Positions 1 through 8,228 of a stretch of 8,311 bases of DNA are shown here, in pieces. Every line of letters begins with the position of its first letter. Position 1 is the first letter of the stretch. A program made the translations under genes and the position numbers. The notes below the pieces were generated by a model. The model saw only the letters and a program-made list of their open reading frames with translations. It was not told the origin of the DNA and did not search any database. The DNA comes from Acidobacteriota bacterium (lineage in GTDB: Bacteria > Acidobacteriota > Vicinamibacteria > Vicinamibacterales > UBA2999), in assembly GCA_013140955.1 (NCBI GenBank), contig JABFRY010000021.1, forward strand, positions 1 to 8,311, read 5' to 3'.

Positions 1-20
1 GATCGCATACTCTTGGACTC

Positions 21-653
21 GTGACTCGACGCCTCCCGCTCTCGCGTGTCGTCCCGCTCGCCTGCGTGGTCCCGGTCCTCGTGCTGCTCGGCGCCGGCTG
101 TGGCGCTGGGGCCGGGCCCGGCAACCCGAAAGTTCCCGCCGGCGCCACCAGCTCCGGTGGCCGGCATGCCGTCATCCAGACGGATCGGGGAGACATCGCG
201 CTCGAGTTCTTCGAGAACGACGCGCCTCGGGCGGTCGAGAACTTCCGTCTGCTGGCCGAGCATGGCTACTACGACGGCCTCACGTTTCACCGCATCGTGA
301 AGGGCTTCATGCTCCAGGGGGGCGATCCGGCCGGAGACGGCACCGGCGGGGAGAGCGCCTGGGGCGGGACGTTCGAGGATGAGATTCCGCTCGAGTCCGA
401 ACTCTATCGGGGCGGGTACCGCCGTGGCCTTGTGGCGATGGCCAATGCCGGCCCCAACACCAACGGCAGCCAGTTCTTCATCATGCACGAGGACTTCCTC
501 CTGCCGCCCAACTACGTCATCTTCGCGCGGGTGGTCGACGGCATGTCCGTCGTCGATGCCCTCGCGGACACGCCGACCGTGCCCGGTCCAGACGGCGCGA
601 GAAGTCTTCCGGTGACGCCTCCGGTCATCAGGACCATCACCATCCGGCCGTAG
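21..653 (+). CDS. Cyclophilin-type peptidyl-prolyl cis-trans isomerase, predicted lipoprotein
   Basis: Catalyses cis-trans isomerisation of X-Pro bonds and probably helps proteins fold outside the cytoplasm. Residues 1-27 look like a lipoprotein signal: basic start (Arg3, Arg4), hydrophobic core at about 10-23, and a lipobox LGAGC ending at Cys27. A Gly/Ala/Pro-rich linker follows to about residue 47, then one cyclophilin domain (about 49-208). Signature blocks are FHRIVKGFMLQGGD (89-102) and AMANAGPNTNGSQFFI (139-154). Compared with human CypA from memory, catalytic Arg55 corresponds to Arg91, Phe60/Met61/Gln63 to Phe96/Met97/Gln99, and Phe113 to Phe153. The Trp121 position is Leu160 and the His126 position is Tyr165. 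Length (210 aa) is normal for a bacterial exported cyclophilin. The start is GTG without a clear ribosome binding site, and the frame stays open to the left edge. It was chosen because it gives a compact signal peptide. The family is near certain; lipidation is inferred. Confidence 0.93.
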   Translation: MTRRLPLSRVVPLACVVPVLVLLGAGCGAGAGPGNPKVPAGATSSGGRHAVIQTDRGDIALEFFENDAPRAVENFRLLAEHGYYDGLTFHRIVKGFMLQGGDPAGDGTGGESAWGGTFEDEIPLESELYRGGYRRGLVAMANAGPNTNGSQFFIMHEDFLLPPNYVIFARVVDGMSVVDALADTPTVPGPDGARSLPVTPPVIRTITIRP

Positions 654-687
654 GCCGCGTGTGCGCCTGCGGCGCGCCCGTCGCGGC
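654..687. terminator. Possible bidirectional terminator hairpin between convergent genes
   Basis: The gap between the two stop codons holds a nested inverted repeat. The outer arms GCCGCG (654-659) and CGCGGC (682-687) pair perfectly. Inside, 661-667 pairs with 671-677 over seven base pairs, one of them G-T, around a TGC loop (668-670). Position and symmetry suit a shared terminator for convergent genes. There is no T-run on either side, and GC-rich DNA forms such repeats easily, so it may be chance. Confidence 0.3.
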
Positions 688-692
688 GGGAC

Positions 693-3600
693 TCAGCCCG
701 CGCCCCGGTGGCCCGTGTCCAGCGCGGACGCCCTGCGCAGGTCGTCCATCGGGAGATCTCCGGCCATCAACCCGTCCCTGGCTCCGGGGCTGGCCCCGAG
801 CACGATGCGCACCTCATGGGTCTGGCCATCCTCGATCAGGGGAATCCGGTCCGGATCGACGGGCATCCCGTCGAGTTCGGCCGACCCGACGCCTGCGCTC
901 CGTTGCTCGGGATTCGAGACGCTGAAGTGGTAGTGCGTGCTCCCGATCCGCCAGTCCAGCGAGTAGTACGGCCACACCGCGGGGATGCAGGGGTTCACGC
1001 GCATGGTGTCTCCCTGGCGGCGCAGGCCGAGGAGCCCCTCGATGGCGGCCTGGTACATCCATCCGGCCGAGCCGGTGTACCACGTCCAGCCACCGCGTCC
1101 CACGTGCGCCGGGTGTGCGTAGACGTCGGCCGCCACGACGTAAGGTTCCACCTTGTAGCGCTCGGTGTCCTCCGGCGTGCGCATGTGATTGATGGGGTTG
1201 AGCATGTGGAACAGCTCCATCGCTTCGTCCCCAAGGCCCAGGCGCGTGAGAGCCATCACGGTCCAGAGCGCCGCGTGCGTGTACTGCCCCCCGTTCTCCC
1301 GAATCCCCGGCAGATACCCCTTGATGTAGCCGGGATCGTGCGTCATCCGGTCGAACGGCGGCGTGAGCAGCAGCACGAGTTGCGCGTCGCGGCGCACCAG
1401 GTGGGCGCGGACCGCGTGCATGGCGCGCTCGGCCCGTCGCGGCTGCGCCGCCCGTGAGAGCACGGCCCACGACTGCGTCAGCGAATCGAGCCGGCACTCG
1501 TCGTTCTGCACCGAGCCGAGCGGCGTGCCATCGTCGAAGTAGGCGCGACGGTACCAGTCCCCGTCCCACGCCAGCTCCAGCATGCCGCTCAGCCAGTGCG
1601 CCTCGTCCCGGTAGCTGCGGGCCAGGTCGGCATGGCCCCGACGCTCGCAGATGGGCGCGAACTCGTTGAGGACGGTCACCAGGAACCATCCGAGCCACAC
1701 GCTCTCCCCGCGTCCGTCGTGTCCCACGCGGTTCATGCCGTCGTTCCAGTCGCCCGACCCCATGAGCGGGAGGCCGTGCACCCCGTACCGCATGGCGCGG
1801 TTGATGGCCCGCACGGCGTGGTCGAAGAGCGTCGCCTGCTCTGCCGACACCTGCGGCAGCAGGTACGCCTCGGCCTGGTCGGCGTCGAGCGGCGGCGCGT
1901 CGAGGAAAGGCACCACCTCGTCCAGCACCGATGCGTCCCCCGTCTGCGAGACGTAGCTGGCGGCTGCGTAGGGCAGCCAGAGCAGGTCGTCCGAACACCG
2001 GGTCCTCGTGCCGCGCCCGCTCGGCGGGTGCCACCAGTGCTGCACGTCGCCCTCCACGAACTGTCGTGACGCGGCCAGCAGGAGCTGTGCCCGGCAGATG
2101 TCGGGGCGCGCGTGCACGAGCGCCAGCACGTCCTGCAGCTGGTCGCGGAAACCGTACGCGCCGCCCGGCTGGTAGGGGCCCGTGCGCGCCCACACGCGAC
2201 ACGACAGGGTCTGGTAGAGCAGCCAGCGGTTCACGATGAGGTCGAACGAGTCGTCCGGCGTGTGGACCTGGACGGATTCGAGCATGTCGGTCCACCGCCG
2301 GCTGACGTCCTCCAGCGTGGCATCGGCCTGCGCCACGGACCCGTAGCGCGCCGCCAGCGCCTCGGCGTCTGCCCGGTCGCGGCCCTGGCCGAGCACGAAC
2401 GCCACGCGCGCGGTAGCGCCCGGTTCGATCTCGAGCACCACCTGCAGGGCGCCGCAGGGGTCCAGGCCGGCGCCGGTACGTCCACCGAGGTGCGCACGGA
2501 ACAGGGCCGCCGGCTCACTCAGCGTCCGATTGCGTCCGATGAATTCCGCCCGGTCGCCCGTGTGTGAGACCGGCGCCTCCGACGCCCGCCAGAAGGCGAC
2601 ACGCGCGCCGAACTCCGGGTTGTAGGCGTTCCGGGCGAGCAGCACGCCCGACTCGGGATCCAGGCTGGTGACGACGAACCGGTCCTGCCCGGCACGCGGT
2701 GGTCCCAGGCACCACTCCACGTAGCCGAAGACGCTGATGCGGCGCGGGCTCCCCGTGGTGTTGGTGATCGTCAGCACCGAGAGCTTCACCGGATCGTCGG
2801 GCGCCACGTACACCGACAGCTCCTGCCGGACGAGCGCGGTCGCATGCTGGTACCGCGTCACGCCCGCCCCGTGGCGGACGACCCAGCGGCCGCCATCCGT
2901 CCGGCGGGGGAGTGGTGCGGGTGTGGCGCCCCACACCGCGCCGGTGGTGTCGTCGCGCAGGTAGAGCGCCTCTCCGGTGGGGTCCGTCAGCGGGTCGTTG
3001 GCGAACGGCGTCAGCCGGTTCTCCCGGCTGTTGTCGGCCCAGGTGAAGCTGGCGCCGGCACTGCTCACGAGGGTGCCGAAGGCGGGGTTGGCCAGCACGT
3101 TCGACCAGGGGAGCGGTGTCTCGCGGTCGCCGTCGAGGACCACCACGTACTCCCGGCCGTCCTGGGTGAAGCCGCCGAGCCCGTTGTCCAGGAGGAGCGG
3201 CGGCACCGCGACCGGCGCGGTGGCCGGCTCCGTCATGTGCAGCGTGAGCGCCCGCGGCACGTCGTGCTCGCGATAGAGCCACGGCGCGGGGCGCTCCAGC
3301 TGGGACGCGAGGTCGCCCAGGTCTCCCGACAGGACGACGCGCGCCACGGCCGCGAACAGGTACCGGTCTGCCTCCCGCATCCCGTCGGACCGCTGCACGA
3401 AGATGCCGCCGGGCTTGCCGACCCACGCGGCCCACGGGGCTTCCTGCACGAGGCTCGACAGCAGGTGCTGCATCTCGTCGAGATAGTCGGCGGCATGCTC
3501 GTTGAGGATCACCACGTCCGCGCGCAGACCCTTCACCCGCCAGTAGTCCTGCGCGGTGAGCACCTGGCGCACCAGGTGGAGCGACCCGACGCTGCTGACC

Positions 3601-6600
3601 CGCACCAGCACGATCGGGAGGTCGCCGGAGATGCCCGCGCTCCACAGATCCGGCTGCGCCAGCGTGTTGGCCGCCAGGTCCGCCGGGCTGGCGCAGGACG
3701 GGTCCGAGCCGAAGACCCGCGACGCCAGCCGGTCGGCCAGCATCGCCTGCTCGTCGGTGACGCCCAGGTGCTGCAGCGTGATGTGTGCCAGCGTGAACGC
3801 CATCGAGAACGACCGCGCCGCGGCGCTGCCGTCCCGGTACTTCCGCGCCAGCGCGCGCGCGGTCGCCCGGTCAGGCGCCACCCCGGTGGCGAACGTCACG
3901 CGCACGATCGCCTCGGGTACCAGCCGGATGCGCTCGCGGAGCGACGCGATGGGGTCGAGCACGGCGCCCGTGGTGCCCGACAGCGCCCTGCCGTCGAGCA
4001 CCTGCGGGCGCGCCGGCGAACGGCCCCGGCCCAGGAAGCGTGCCCGGTCCGTCTCCCACTCGACCGCGCCACCCAGCCGCGGACCATCCACGCCGAGGAC
4101 GTGAAAGGCGACGAGGGTGGCCTCGTCGGCCGCGCGCGGGCGCCGGCTGAAGAGCAGCCCCGCACTCTGGGCATCGAACTCCGTCTCGACGAACAGCTTG
4201 CCGAAGGCCGGATGCGCCAGGTCGTCCTCGGCACGTGCCAGCACCATCTCCACGTAGCTCGTGACCTCGATCTCCCTCGTCTGCGAGCTGCAGTTGGTGA
4301 TCGTCAGGCGACGGACCTCGACGTCGTCCTCCGACGACACGGTGATCTCCAGCTTCGTCTCGAGCTCCCTGTCGCGGCGGCGGAAGGTCGCCTTCTCGAG
4401 GTCGAAGACGGCGTCGAACTGCTCCGGCTCCTGACACACCGGCTGGTAGGTGGCCGACCAGATGTGCCCGGACCAGGGATCGCGGAGGTAGATGTTGTGG
4501 GTGCCCGCGTCCGATGTGGTGTCGTCGCGCCGCCGCGTGACCATCACGTCGCCCCACCGGCTGTAGCCGCCCCCGGCGTTGGTGACCGCCGTGGTGTAGC
4601 GGCCGTTCGACAGGAAGTGCGTATGCGGCTGCGAGGTATGCGGCGTGCGGAAGCGGCGCGAGGCGAGCACCGGCAGGGCCGGCAACGCGTTCGTGCTCTC
4701 GGCGGGGCGTGGCTCCGACAGGATGGCTTCGCGGGGCACGCGCTCCTGCAGCAGGAGTTCAGTGGCCTGCACGCGAGGGTCGGCGTGGAAGCGGGAGACG
4801 AACACGTCCTGGCACACCACGTTGGTGAGCGCGACCAGCGACATGCCCTGATGGTGGGCGAAGTAGGCCCGGACCACCGCCGGGCGCATCGCGCCCTCGC
4901 CCGCCGGGCCCGCCTCGCGTCCCCGCGGGTTGTAGTCGAGAGCCTCGTAGAACCCGAATCGTCCCTCGAGCCCGAGCGCCGCGAGCCGGTCCAGGTTGTC
5001 GAGTGCAGCCGCCGGGCTGACAAGGCTCGCCAGGGCGGTGGCATAGGGCGAGACGACGAGTTCGATGGCCAGGCCGCGTCGCAGCCCGAGGCCGGGCACG
5101 CCGAACGCCCGGTATTGATAGTTGCCCTCGCGGTCGGTGAACGCGTAGGCCGACTCCGAGATGCCCCACGGCACGTCACGCTGCCGCCCATAGTCGATCT
5201 GGCGCCGCACGACCGCGCGGCAGCTCTGGTCGAGGAGCGTCCCCGGATAGCTGCGCATCAGCAGCTGCGGCATCAGGTACTCGAACATCGTGCCGCCCCA
5301 GGACATCAGGGTGGCGCGACCGCCCACGTTGGTGACCAGCCGTCCCAGGTGGAACCAGTGGTGCTGCGGGATGTCGCCCTTGGCGATGGCGACGAAGCTG
5401 GCCAGGCGGGCCTCCGAGGCCAGCAGGTCGTAGAACGACCCGTCGAACTCGCCGGGGCGCTGGTCGTCGGCCAGGCGATACCCAATCGCGAAGATGCGTC
5501 GCCGGCGGTCGTACAGGACGTCGAACCGCATCGCATTGGCGAGCGCCGACACGCGACCGGCGAGCGCGCGCAACGTGCCTGCCGGCGCGGTCTGCTCGGC
5601 CGAGAGCGCGTCGATGGCCTCGGCCACGCACCGCGACCAGTACGCGATGTCGTGCGTGCCCGCCAGCGGGGCCTGCTCGGCCGCTCCGGCCAACGCCTCG
5701 CTCAGCTGCGCGCCGAGCAACTGCAGCGCGACACGCGCGTCCTGCGGGGTGCCGTCGCGTGCCGTCGCGGCGATGGTCCTGGCGAGACGGTTCACGGCGA
5801 CGATGGTGGGACGCGGGCCGAACCGCGGGTCGTCGGACGCAGACGCCTCGGCGAGCAGCTCTGCGGCGTCCGCCAGCCCGGCCAGTTGCTGGGCCAGCGT
5901 CTGTGGCCCGGCAGCAGCATCCAGCAGGCCCTGCGCCAGCGCGATCAACGCGCCGGCGAGATTGCCGCTGTCCACCGTGGAGATGTACCGCGGGAACAGG
6001 GGCGTCAGGGTCGCCGTGTCGTACCAGTTGAGGAAGTGCCCGTGATGACGTTCGAGGCGTTCGAGGGTCGCGATCGTCGCGCTCACGCGTCGCGCGAGCG
6101 TATCGGTGGTGATGTAGCCGAGGTCGTGCGCGGCCAGCGTCGACAGCAGGCTCATGCCGATGTTGGTCGGCGAGGTGCGGCGCGCGAGCCGTGGCGCGTC
6201 GCCCTCTTCCTGGTAGTTGTCCGGCGGGAGCCACCCGTCGGCCTCGGTGACGAAGGTGTCGAAGAACCGCCAGGTCCGACGCGCCGTCTGTCGGAAGCGC
6301 GCCCGCGCCTGCTCGTCGAGCGGGCGGACGCGCGCGCCGACCGGCACGCTGAGCCAGAAGGCCACTGCGGGCGCCGCAGCCCAGACCACGAGGAACACAG
6401 CAGCGGCGGGCAGCGCCTCCGGCCGCACGATGAGGATGGCGACGGTGGCGAGCGCGGCGATGGCCGGACTCGCGACCATTTCAATCGTGAACCGGCGCAG
6501 GTGCTGCCCTCCGGCGCCGGCACTGCGCGCCGCGACGGTGGCCGCCGTCTCCCATTCGAGCATTCGCCGCCCCGTCACGACCAGGCGCACCAGGGTGACA

Positions 6601-8228
6601 GTGACGGCGTGCGCCGATTCGAAGGCATGGAAGGCGAGGAACGTCAGGCTCAGCAGGACCTGCGCGAGCGCGGTTGTGGCGTCGGTGCGCAGGTTCCGCA
6701 GGAAGACCGGGGCCGATTGTGCCCGGCCCGGCCCGACGAGCAGCCGTGCCAGCACCGGCAAGAGCTGCGAGGCTGCCACGCCGAGGACGGCGGTCGTCCA
6801 GAACCACCGCGAGCCGGGCAGGACCAGCCATCCCGCGGCGAGCAGGGCCAGCAGGGCCGGCGCCACGAGACTCCGTCGCAGGTTGTCGAGGATCTTCCAG
6901 CGACCGATGACGGGGAGGAGGTTGCGCCGGAGCCCCTGTCGCGACGGTACGAACGGGAACATCCAGAGGAGGATCTGCCAGTCCCCCCGGATCCAGCGGT
7001 GCTGTCGCCGGGCGTGGGAGAGCACGCTCGACGGGTACTCGTCCACCAGTTCCACGTCGGACGCCAGCGCCACGCGCGCATGCAGTCCCTCGAACAGGTC
7101 GTGCGAGAGCAGCGCATTCTCGGGCACCATGTCCCCGAGGACGGCCATGAAGGCATCCACGTCGTACAAGCCCTTGCCGGTGAAGATGCCTTCGCCGAAG
7201 AGATCCTGATAGGTGTCGGAGACGGCCGTCGTGTACGGATCCACGCCGGTGTGACCCGAGTACAGCCGGGCGAAGAGGGACCCCGCGGCGCTGGTGAAAG
7301 TGACGCTGACGCGGGGCTGCAGGATGCCGTAGCCCTCCGTGATGCGTCCGGCGCCCGGCGTGCTGGAGGCGCGGTTGAGCGGGTGGACGATGATGCCGAT
7401 CAGCTCGCGCGCGACGCCGCGCGGCAGCCGGGTGTCACTGTCGAGCGTGATGCAGTACCGGATGTCGGGCAACACGCGCAGGTCGCCTTCGAACACGGCG
7501 AAGCTCGTGTCGGTGGCGCCCCGCAAGAGGCGGTTGAACTCCTCGATCTTGCCCCGCTTGCGCTCCCATCCCATCCACAGACCGTCGCTGGCGTTCCACT
7601 GGCGCAGGCGGTGGAAGAGGAAGAACCGGTCGGTCCCCTCGCTCGCGTGCTTGCTGTTCAGGGCCGCGATGCCGGCGCGGGCGGCCTCGAGGATCTCCGC
7701 GTCGCCTGGGAGCGTCTCCGCGTCCGCGTCCACGAAATCGGTGAGGAGCGCGAAGTGCACGTGCGGGTCGAGGTTGCCGAGTGCCTGTACCTCGAGGTGC
7801 GCGAGGAGCTCCTCGACCCTCGCGACGCTGTCGATCAGTGTCGGGACGATGACCATCGTCCTGGCCGACGGGGGTACTGACTCGAGCGCCAGGCGCGGAA
7901 GCCGCCGCGGCGGGATCAGGTAGCTGACGAGCCGCTGCAGCAGCTGGATCACCAGTTCACTGGCTGGCACGAGCGTCAGCAACGCCACCGCAAGCAGCGC
8001 GCCGCCCTGCCAGCCACGGCTCCAGGCGTACCACGTGGCCACTGCCGTGAGCAGCGAGGTGCCGAGGGCAATGCTGCCGAGATAGCCGGGCGTGGCCTCG
8101 GCAAACAGCAGCCTGCGCGCCCGCTGCTTCGTGGTGGGACGCCACGCCACGCTGCGCTCGAACTGGCGCCGCCCCCCGCCAATGAGGTGGTAACCGACAT
8201 GGGCGGCCCGGGCGTCGGGGTCGCGCAC
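693..8228 (-). CDS. ndvB: Cyclic beta-1,2-glucan synthase (NdvB/ChvB/Cgs family), 5' end missing or frameshifted
   Basis: Giant inner-membrane enzyme that builds cyclic beta-1,2-glucan from UDP-glucose. Residues here count from the GTG at 8228 (2511 codons). Order: two hydrophobic segments (about 50-68, 76-98); GT84 glucosyltransferase (about 120-450) with the DxD motif LDSDT (Asp263, Asp265), HDLFEG (376-381) and RQHRWIRGDW (408-417); several more membrane segments (about 453-628); glycoamylase-like/GH189-type cyclisation region (about 640-1165); first GH94-associated beta-sandwich (about 1188-1470); helical linker; second sandwich (about 1680-1966); GH94 barrel (about 1995-2405) with GSGDWNDGMN (2157-2166); C-terminal beta domain to about 2480. 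Known family members are about 2800-2900 aa, so some 300-400 N-terminal residues are absent. The GTG has no ribosome binding site and falls just before the conserved AAHVGYHLIGGGR block, so it is not the natural start. No stop interrupts the 2511 codons. The family call is very firm; ring closure as the outcome is inferred from domain content. Confidence 0.93.
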   Translation of the reverse strand: MRDPDARAAHVGYHLIGGGRRQFERSVAWRPTTKQRARRLLFAEATPGYLGSIALGTSLLTAVATWYAWSRGWQGGALLAVALLTLVPASELVIQLLQRLVSYLIPPRRLPRLALESVPPSARTMVIVPTLIDSVARVEELLAHLEVQALGNLDPHVHFALLTDFVDADAETLPGDAEILEAARAGIAALNSKHASEGTDRFFLFHRLRQWNASDGLWMGWERKRGKIEEFNRLLRGATDTSFAVFEGDLRVLPDIRYCITLDSDTRLPRGVARELIGIIVHPLNRASSTPGAGRITEGYGILQPRVSVTFTSAAGSLFARLYSGHTGVDPYTTAVSDTYQDLFGEGIFTGKGLYDVDAFMAVLGDMVPENALLSHDLFEGLHARVALASDVELVDEYPSSVLSHARRQHRWIRGDWQILLWMFPFVPSRQGLRRNLLPVIGRWKILDNLRRSLVAPALLALLAAGWLVLPGSRWFWTTAVLGVAASQLLPVLARLLVGPGRAQSAPVFLRNLRTDATTALAQVLLSLTFLAFHAFESAHAVTVTLVRLVVTGRRMLEWETAATVAARSAGAGGQHLRRFTIEMVASPAIAALATVAILIVRPEALPAAAVFLVVWAAAPAVAFWLSVPVGARVRPLDEQARARFRQTARRTWRFFDTFVTEADGWLPPDNYQEEGDAPRLARRTSPTNIGMSLLSTLAAHDLGYITTDTLARRVSATIATLERLERHHGHFLNWYDTATLTPLFPRYISTVDSGNLAGALIALAQGLLDAAAGPQTLAQQLAGLADAAELLAEASASDDPRFGPRPTIVAVNRLARTIAATARDGTPQDARVALQLLGAQLSEALAGAAEQAPLAGTHDIAYWSRCVAEAIDALSAEQTAPAGTLRALAGRVSALANAMRFDVLYDRRRRIFAIGYRLADDQRPGEFDGSFYDLLASEARLASFVAIAKGDIPQHHWFHLGRLVTNVGGRATLMSWGGTMFEYLMPQLLMRSYPGTLLDQSCRAVVRRQIDYGRQRDVPWGISESAYAFTDREGNYQYRAFGVPGLGLRRGLAIELVVSPYATALASLVSPAAALDNLDRLAALGLEGRFGFYEALDYNPRGREAGPAGEGAMRPAVVRAYFAHHQGMSLVALTNVVCQDVFVSRFHADPRVQATELLLQERVPREAILSEPRPAESTNALPALPVLASRRFRTPHTSQPHTHFLSNGRYTTAVTNAGGGYSRWGDVMVTRRRDDTTSDAGTHNIYLRDPWSGHIWSATYQPVCQEPEQFDAVFDLEKATFRRRDRELETKLEITVSSEDDVEVRRLTITNCSSQTREIEVTSYVEMVLARAEDDLAHPAFGKLFVETEFDAQSAGLLFSRRPRAADEATLVAFHVLGVDGPRLGGAVEWETDRARFLGRGRSPARPQVLDGRALSGTTGAVLDPIASLRERIRLVPEAIVRVTFATGVAPDRATARALARKYRDGSAAARSFSMAFTLAHITLQHLGVTDEQAMLADRLASRVFGSDPSCASPADLAANTLAQPDLWSAGISGDLPIVLVRVSSVGSLHLVRQVLTAQDYWRVKGLRADVVILNEHAADYLDEMQHLLSSLVQEAPWAAWVGKPGGIFVQRSDGMREADRYLFAAVARVVLSGDLGDLASQLERPAPWLYREHDVPRALTLHMTEPATAPVAVPPLLLDNGLGGFTQDGREYVVVLDGDRETPLPWSNVLANPAFGTLVSSAGASFTWADNSRENRLTPFANDPLTDPTGEALYLRDDTTGAVWGATPAPLPRRTDGGRWVVRHGAGVTRYQHATALVRQELSVYVAPDDPVKLSVLTITNTTGSPRRISVFGYVEWCLGPPRAGQDRFVVTSLDPESGVLLARNAYNPEFGARVAFWRASEAPVSHTGDRAEFIGRNRTLSEPAALFRAHLGGRTGAGLDPCGALQVVLEIEPGATARVAFVLGQGRDRADAEALAARYGSVAQADATLEDVSRRWTDMLESVQVHTPDDSFDLIVNRWLLYQTLSCRVWARTGPYQPGGAYGFRDQLQDVLALVHARPDICRAQLLLAASRQFVEGDVQHWWHPPSGRGTRTRCSDDLLWLPYAAASYVSQTGDASVLDEVVPFLDAPPLDADQAEAYLLPQVSAEQATLFDHAVRAINRAMRYGVHGLPLMGSGDWNDGMNRVGHDGRGESVWLGWFLVTVLNEFAPICERRGHADLARSYRDEAHWLSGMLELAWDGDWYRRAYFDDGTPLGSVQNDECRLDSLTQSWAVLSRAAQPRRAERAMHAVRAHLVRRDAQLVLLLTPPFDRMTHDPGYIKGYLPGIRENGGQYTHAALWTVMALTRLGLGDEAMELFHMLNPINHMRTPEDTERYKVEPYVVAADVYAHPAHVGRGGWTWYTGSAGWMYQAAIEGLLGLRRQGDTMRVNPCIPAVWPYYSLDWRIGSTHYHFSVSNPEQRSAGVGSAELDGMPVDPDRIPLIEDGQTHEVRIVLGASPGARDGLMAGDLPMDDLRRASALDTGHRGAG
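1014..2246 (-). other. GH94 phosphorylase-like catalytic barrel of the glucan synthase
   Basis: Residues about 1995-2405 match inverting beta-glucan phosphorylases (cellobiose, chitobiose and 1,2-beta-oligoglucan phosphorylases). Key parts: YGFRDQLQDVLAL (2025-2037); LMGSGDWNDGMN (2155-2166), whose DWND holds the expected general acid (probably Asp2163); RENGGQYTHAALW (2310-2322); and GGWTWYTGSAGWM (2379-2391). The last two hold the His and the Thr-Gly-Ser usually near the phosphate pocket. In Brucella Cgs the matching C-terminal domain shortens linear chains by phosphorolysis and so sets ring size. The intact motifs suggest the same job here. Confidence 0.85.
2331..4628 (-). repeat. Duplicated GH94-associated beta-sandwich module (two diverged protein-level copies)
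   Basis: Two copies of one module lie at residues about 1201-1470 (3819-4628) and 1680-1966 (2331-3191). Matching landmarks in order: IYLRDPWSGHIWSAT against LYLRDDTTGAVWGAT; VRRLTITN...SYVEM against LSVLTITN...GYVEW; FLGRGRS against FIGRNRT; TTGAVLDP against RTGAGLDP; and ATARALARKYRD against ADAEALAARYGS. The copies are diverged and not evident as DNA repeats. Only the second copy is followed by a GH94 catalytic barrel. This doubled layout is known in NdvB-type enzymes (two glycosyltransferase-36-type domains). Confidence 0.75.
4734..6311 (-). other. Glycoamylase-like / GH189-type cyclisation region
   Basis: Residues about 640-1165 form an (alpha/alpha)6-type region typical of the middle of cyclic glucan synthases. 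Visible landmarks are TSPTNIGMSLLSTLAAHDLG (685-704), the region around WYDTATLTPLFPRYISTVDS (735-754), WGISESAYAF (1021-1030), YRAFGVPGLGLRRGL (1039-1053), GFYEALDYNP (1092-1101) and AYFAHHQGMSLVAL (1121-1134). This region of the family has been assigned to GH189 and linked to ring closure by transglycosylation. Acidic residues such as Glu1025 and Glu1095 are candidates for the active site, but I cannot assign the catalytic pair from sequence alone. Confidence 0.75.
6879..7871 (-). other. GT84 glucosyltransferase catalytic domain of the glucan synthase
   Basis: This part (residues about 120-450 of the long reading) has the layout of processive GT2-like enzymes: a hydrophobic strand MVIVPTLIDS (125-134) that opens the nucleotide-sugar fold, the metal/UDP-binding LDSDTRLPRG (262-271), a long insert ending in FGEGIFTGKGLYDVDAF (344-360), the acceptor-side HDLFEGL (376-382), and RQHRWIRGDWQ (408-418), which resembles the Q/R-x-x-R-W motif. 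Hydrophobic helices flank it on both sides, which places the active site at the inner face of the membrane for glucan export. All recognisable catalytic motifs are intact. Confidence 0.85.

Noticed and set aside
814..2295. A 493-codon - strand open frame overlapping the GH94 barrel
   Set aside because: It is an Arg/Ala/Gly/Pro-rich alternate-frame shadow of the real barrel, and the conserved phosphorylase motifs are all in the other frame.
2844..7880. A 1678-codon open frame on the + strand opposite the glucan synthase
   Set aside because: It is rich in Arg, His, Glu, Gly and Val with no recognisable domain or membrane or signal features. It lies wholly opposite a firmly identified gene. Strong GC bias removes stops in antisense frames, so great length alone is not evidence of coding.
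8226..8228. GTG at 8228 as the true start of the glucan synthase
   Set aside because: There is no ribosome binding site, the frame is open upstream to the window edge, and the codon abuts a conserved internal block of a family that normally has a few hundred more N-terminal residues.
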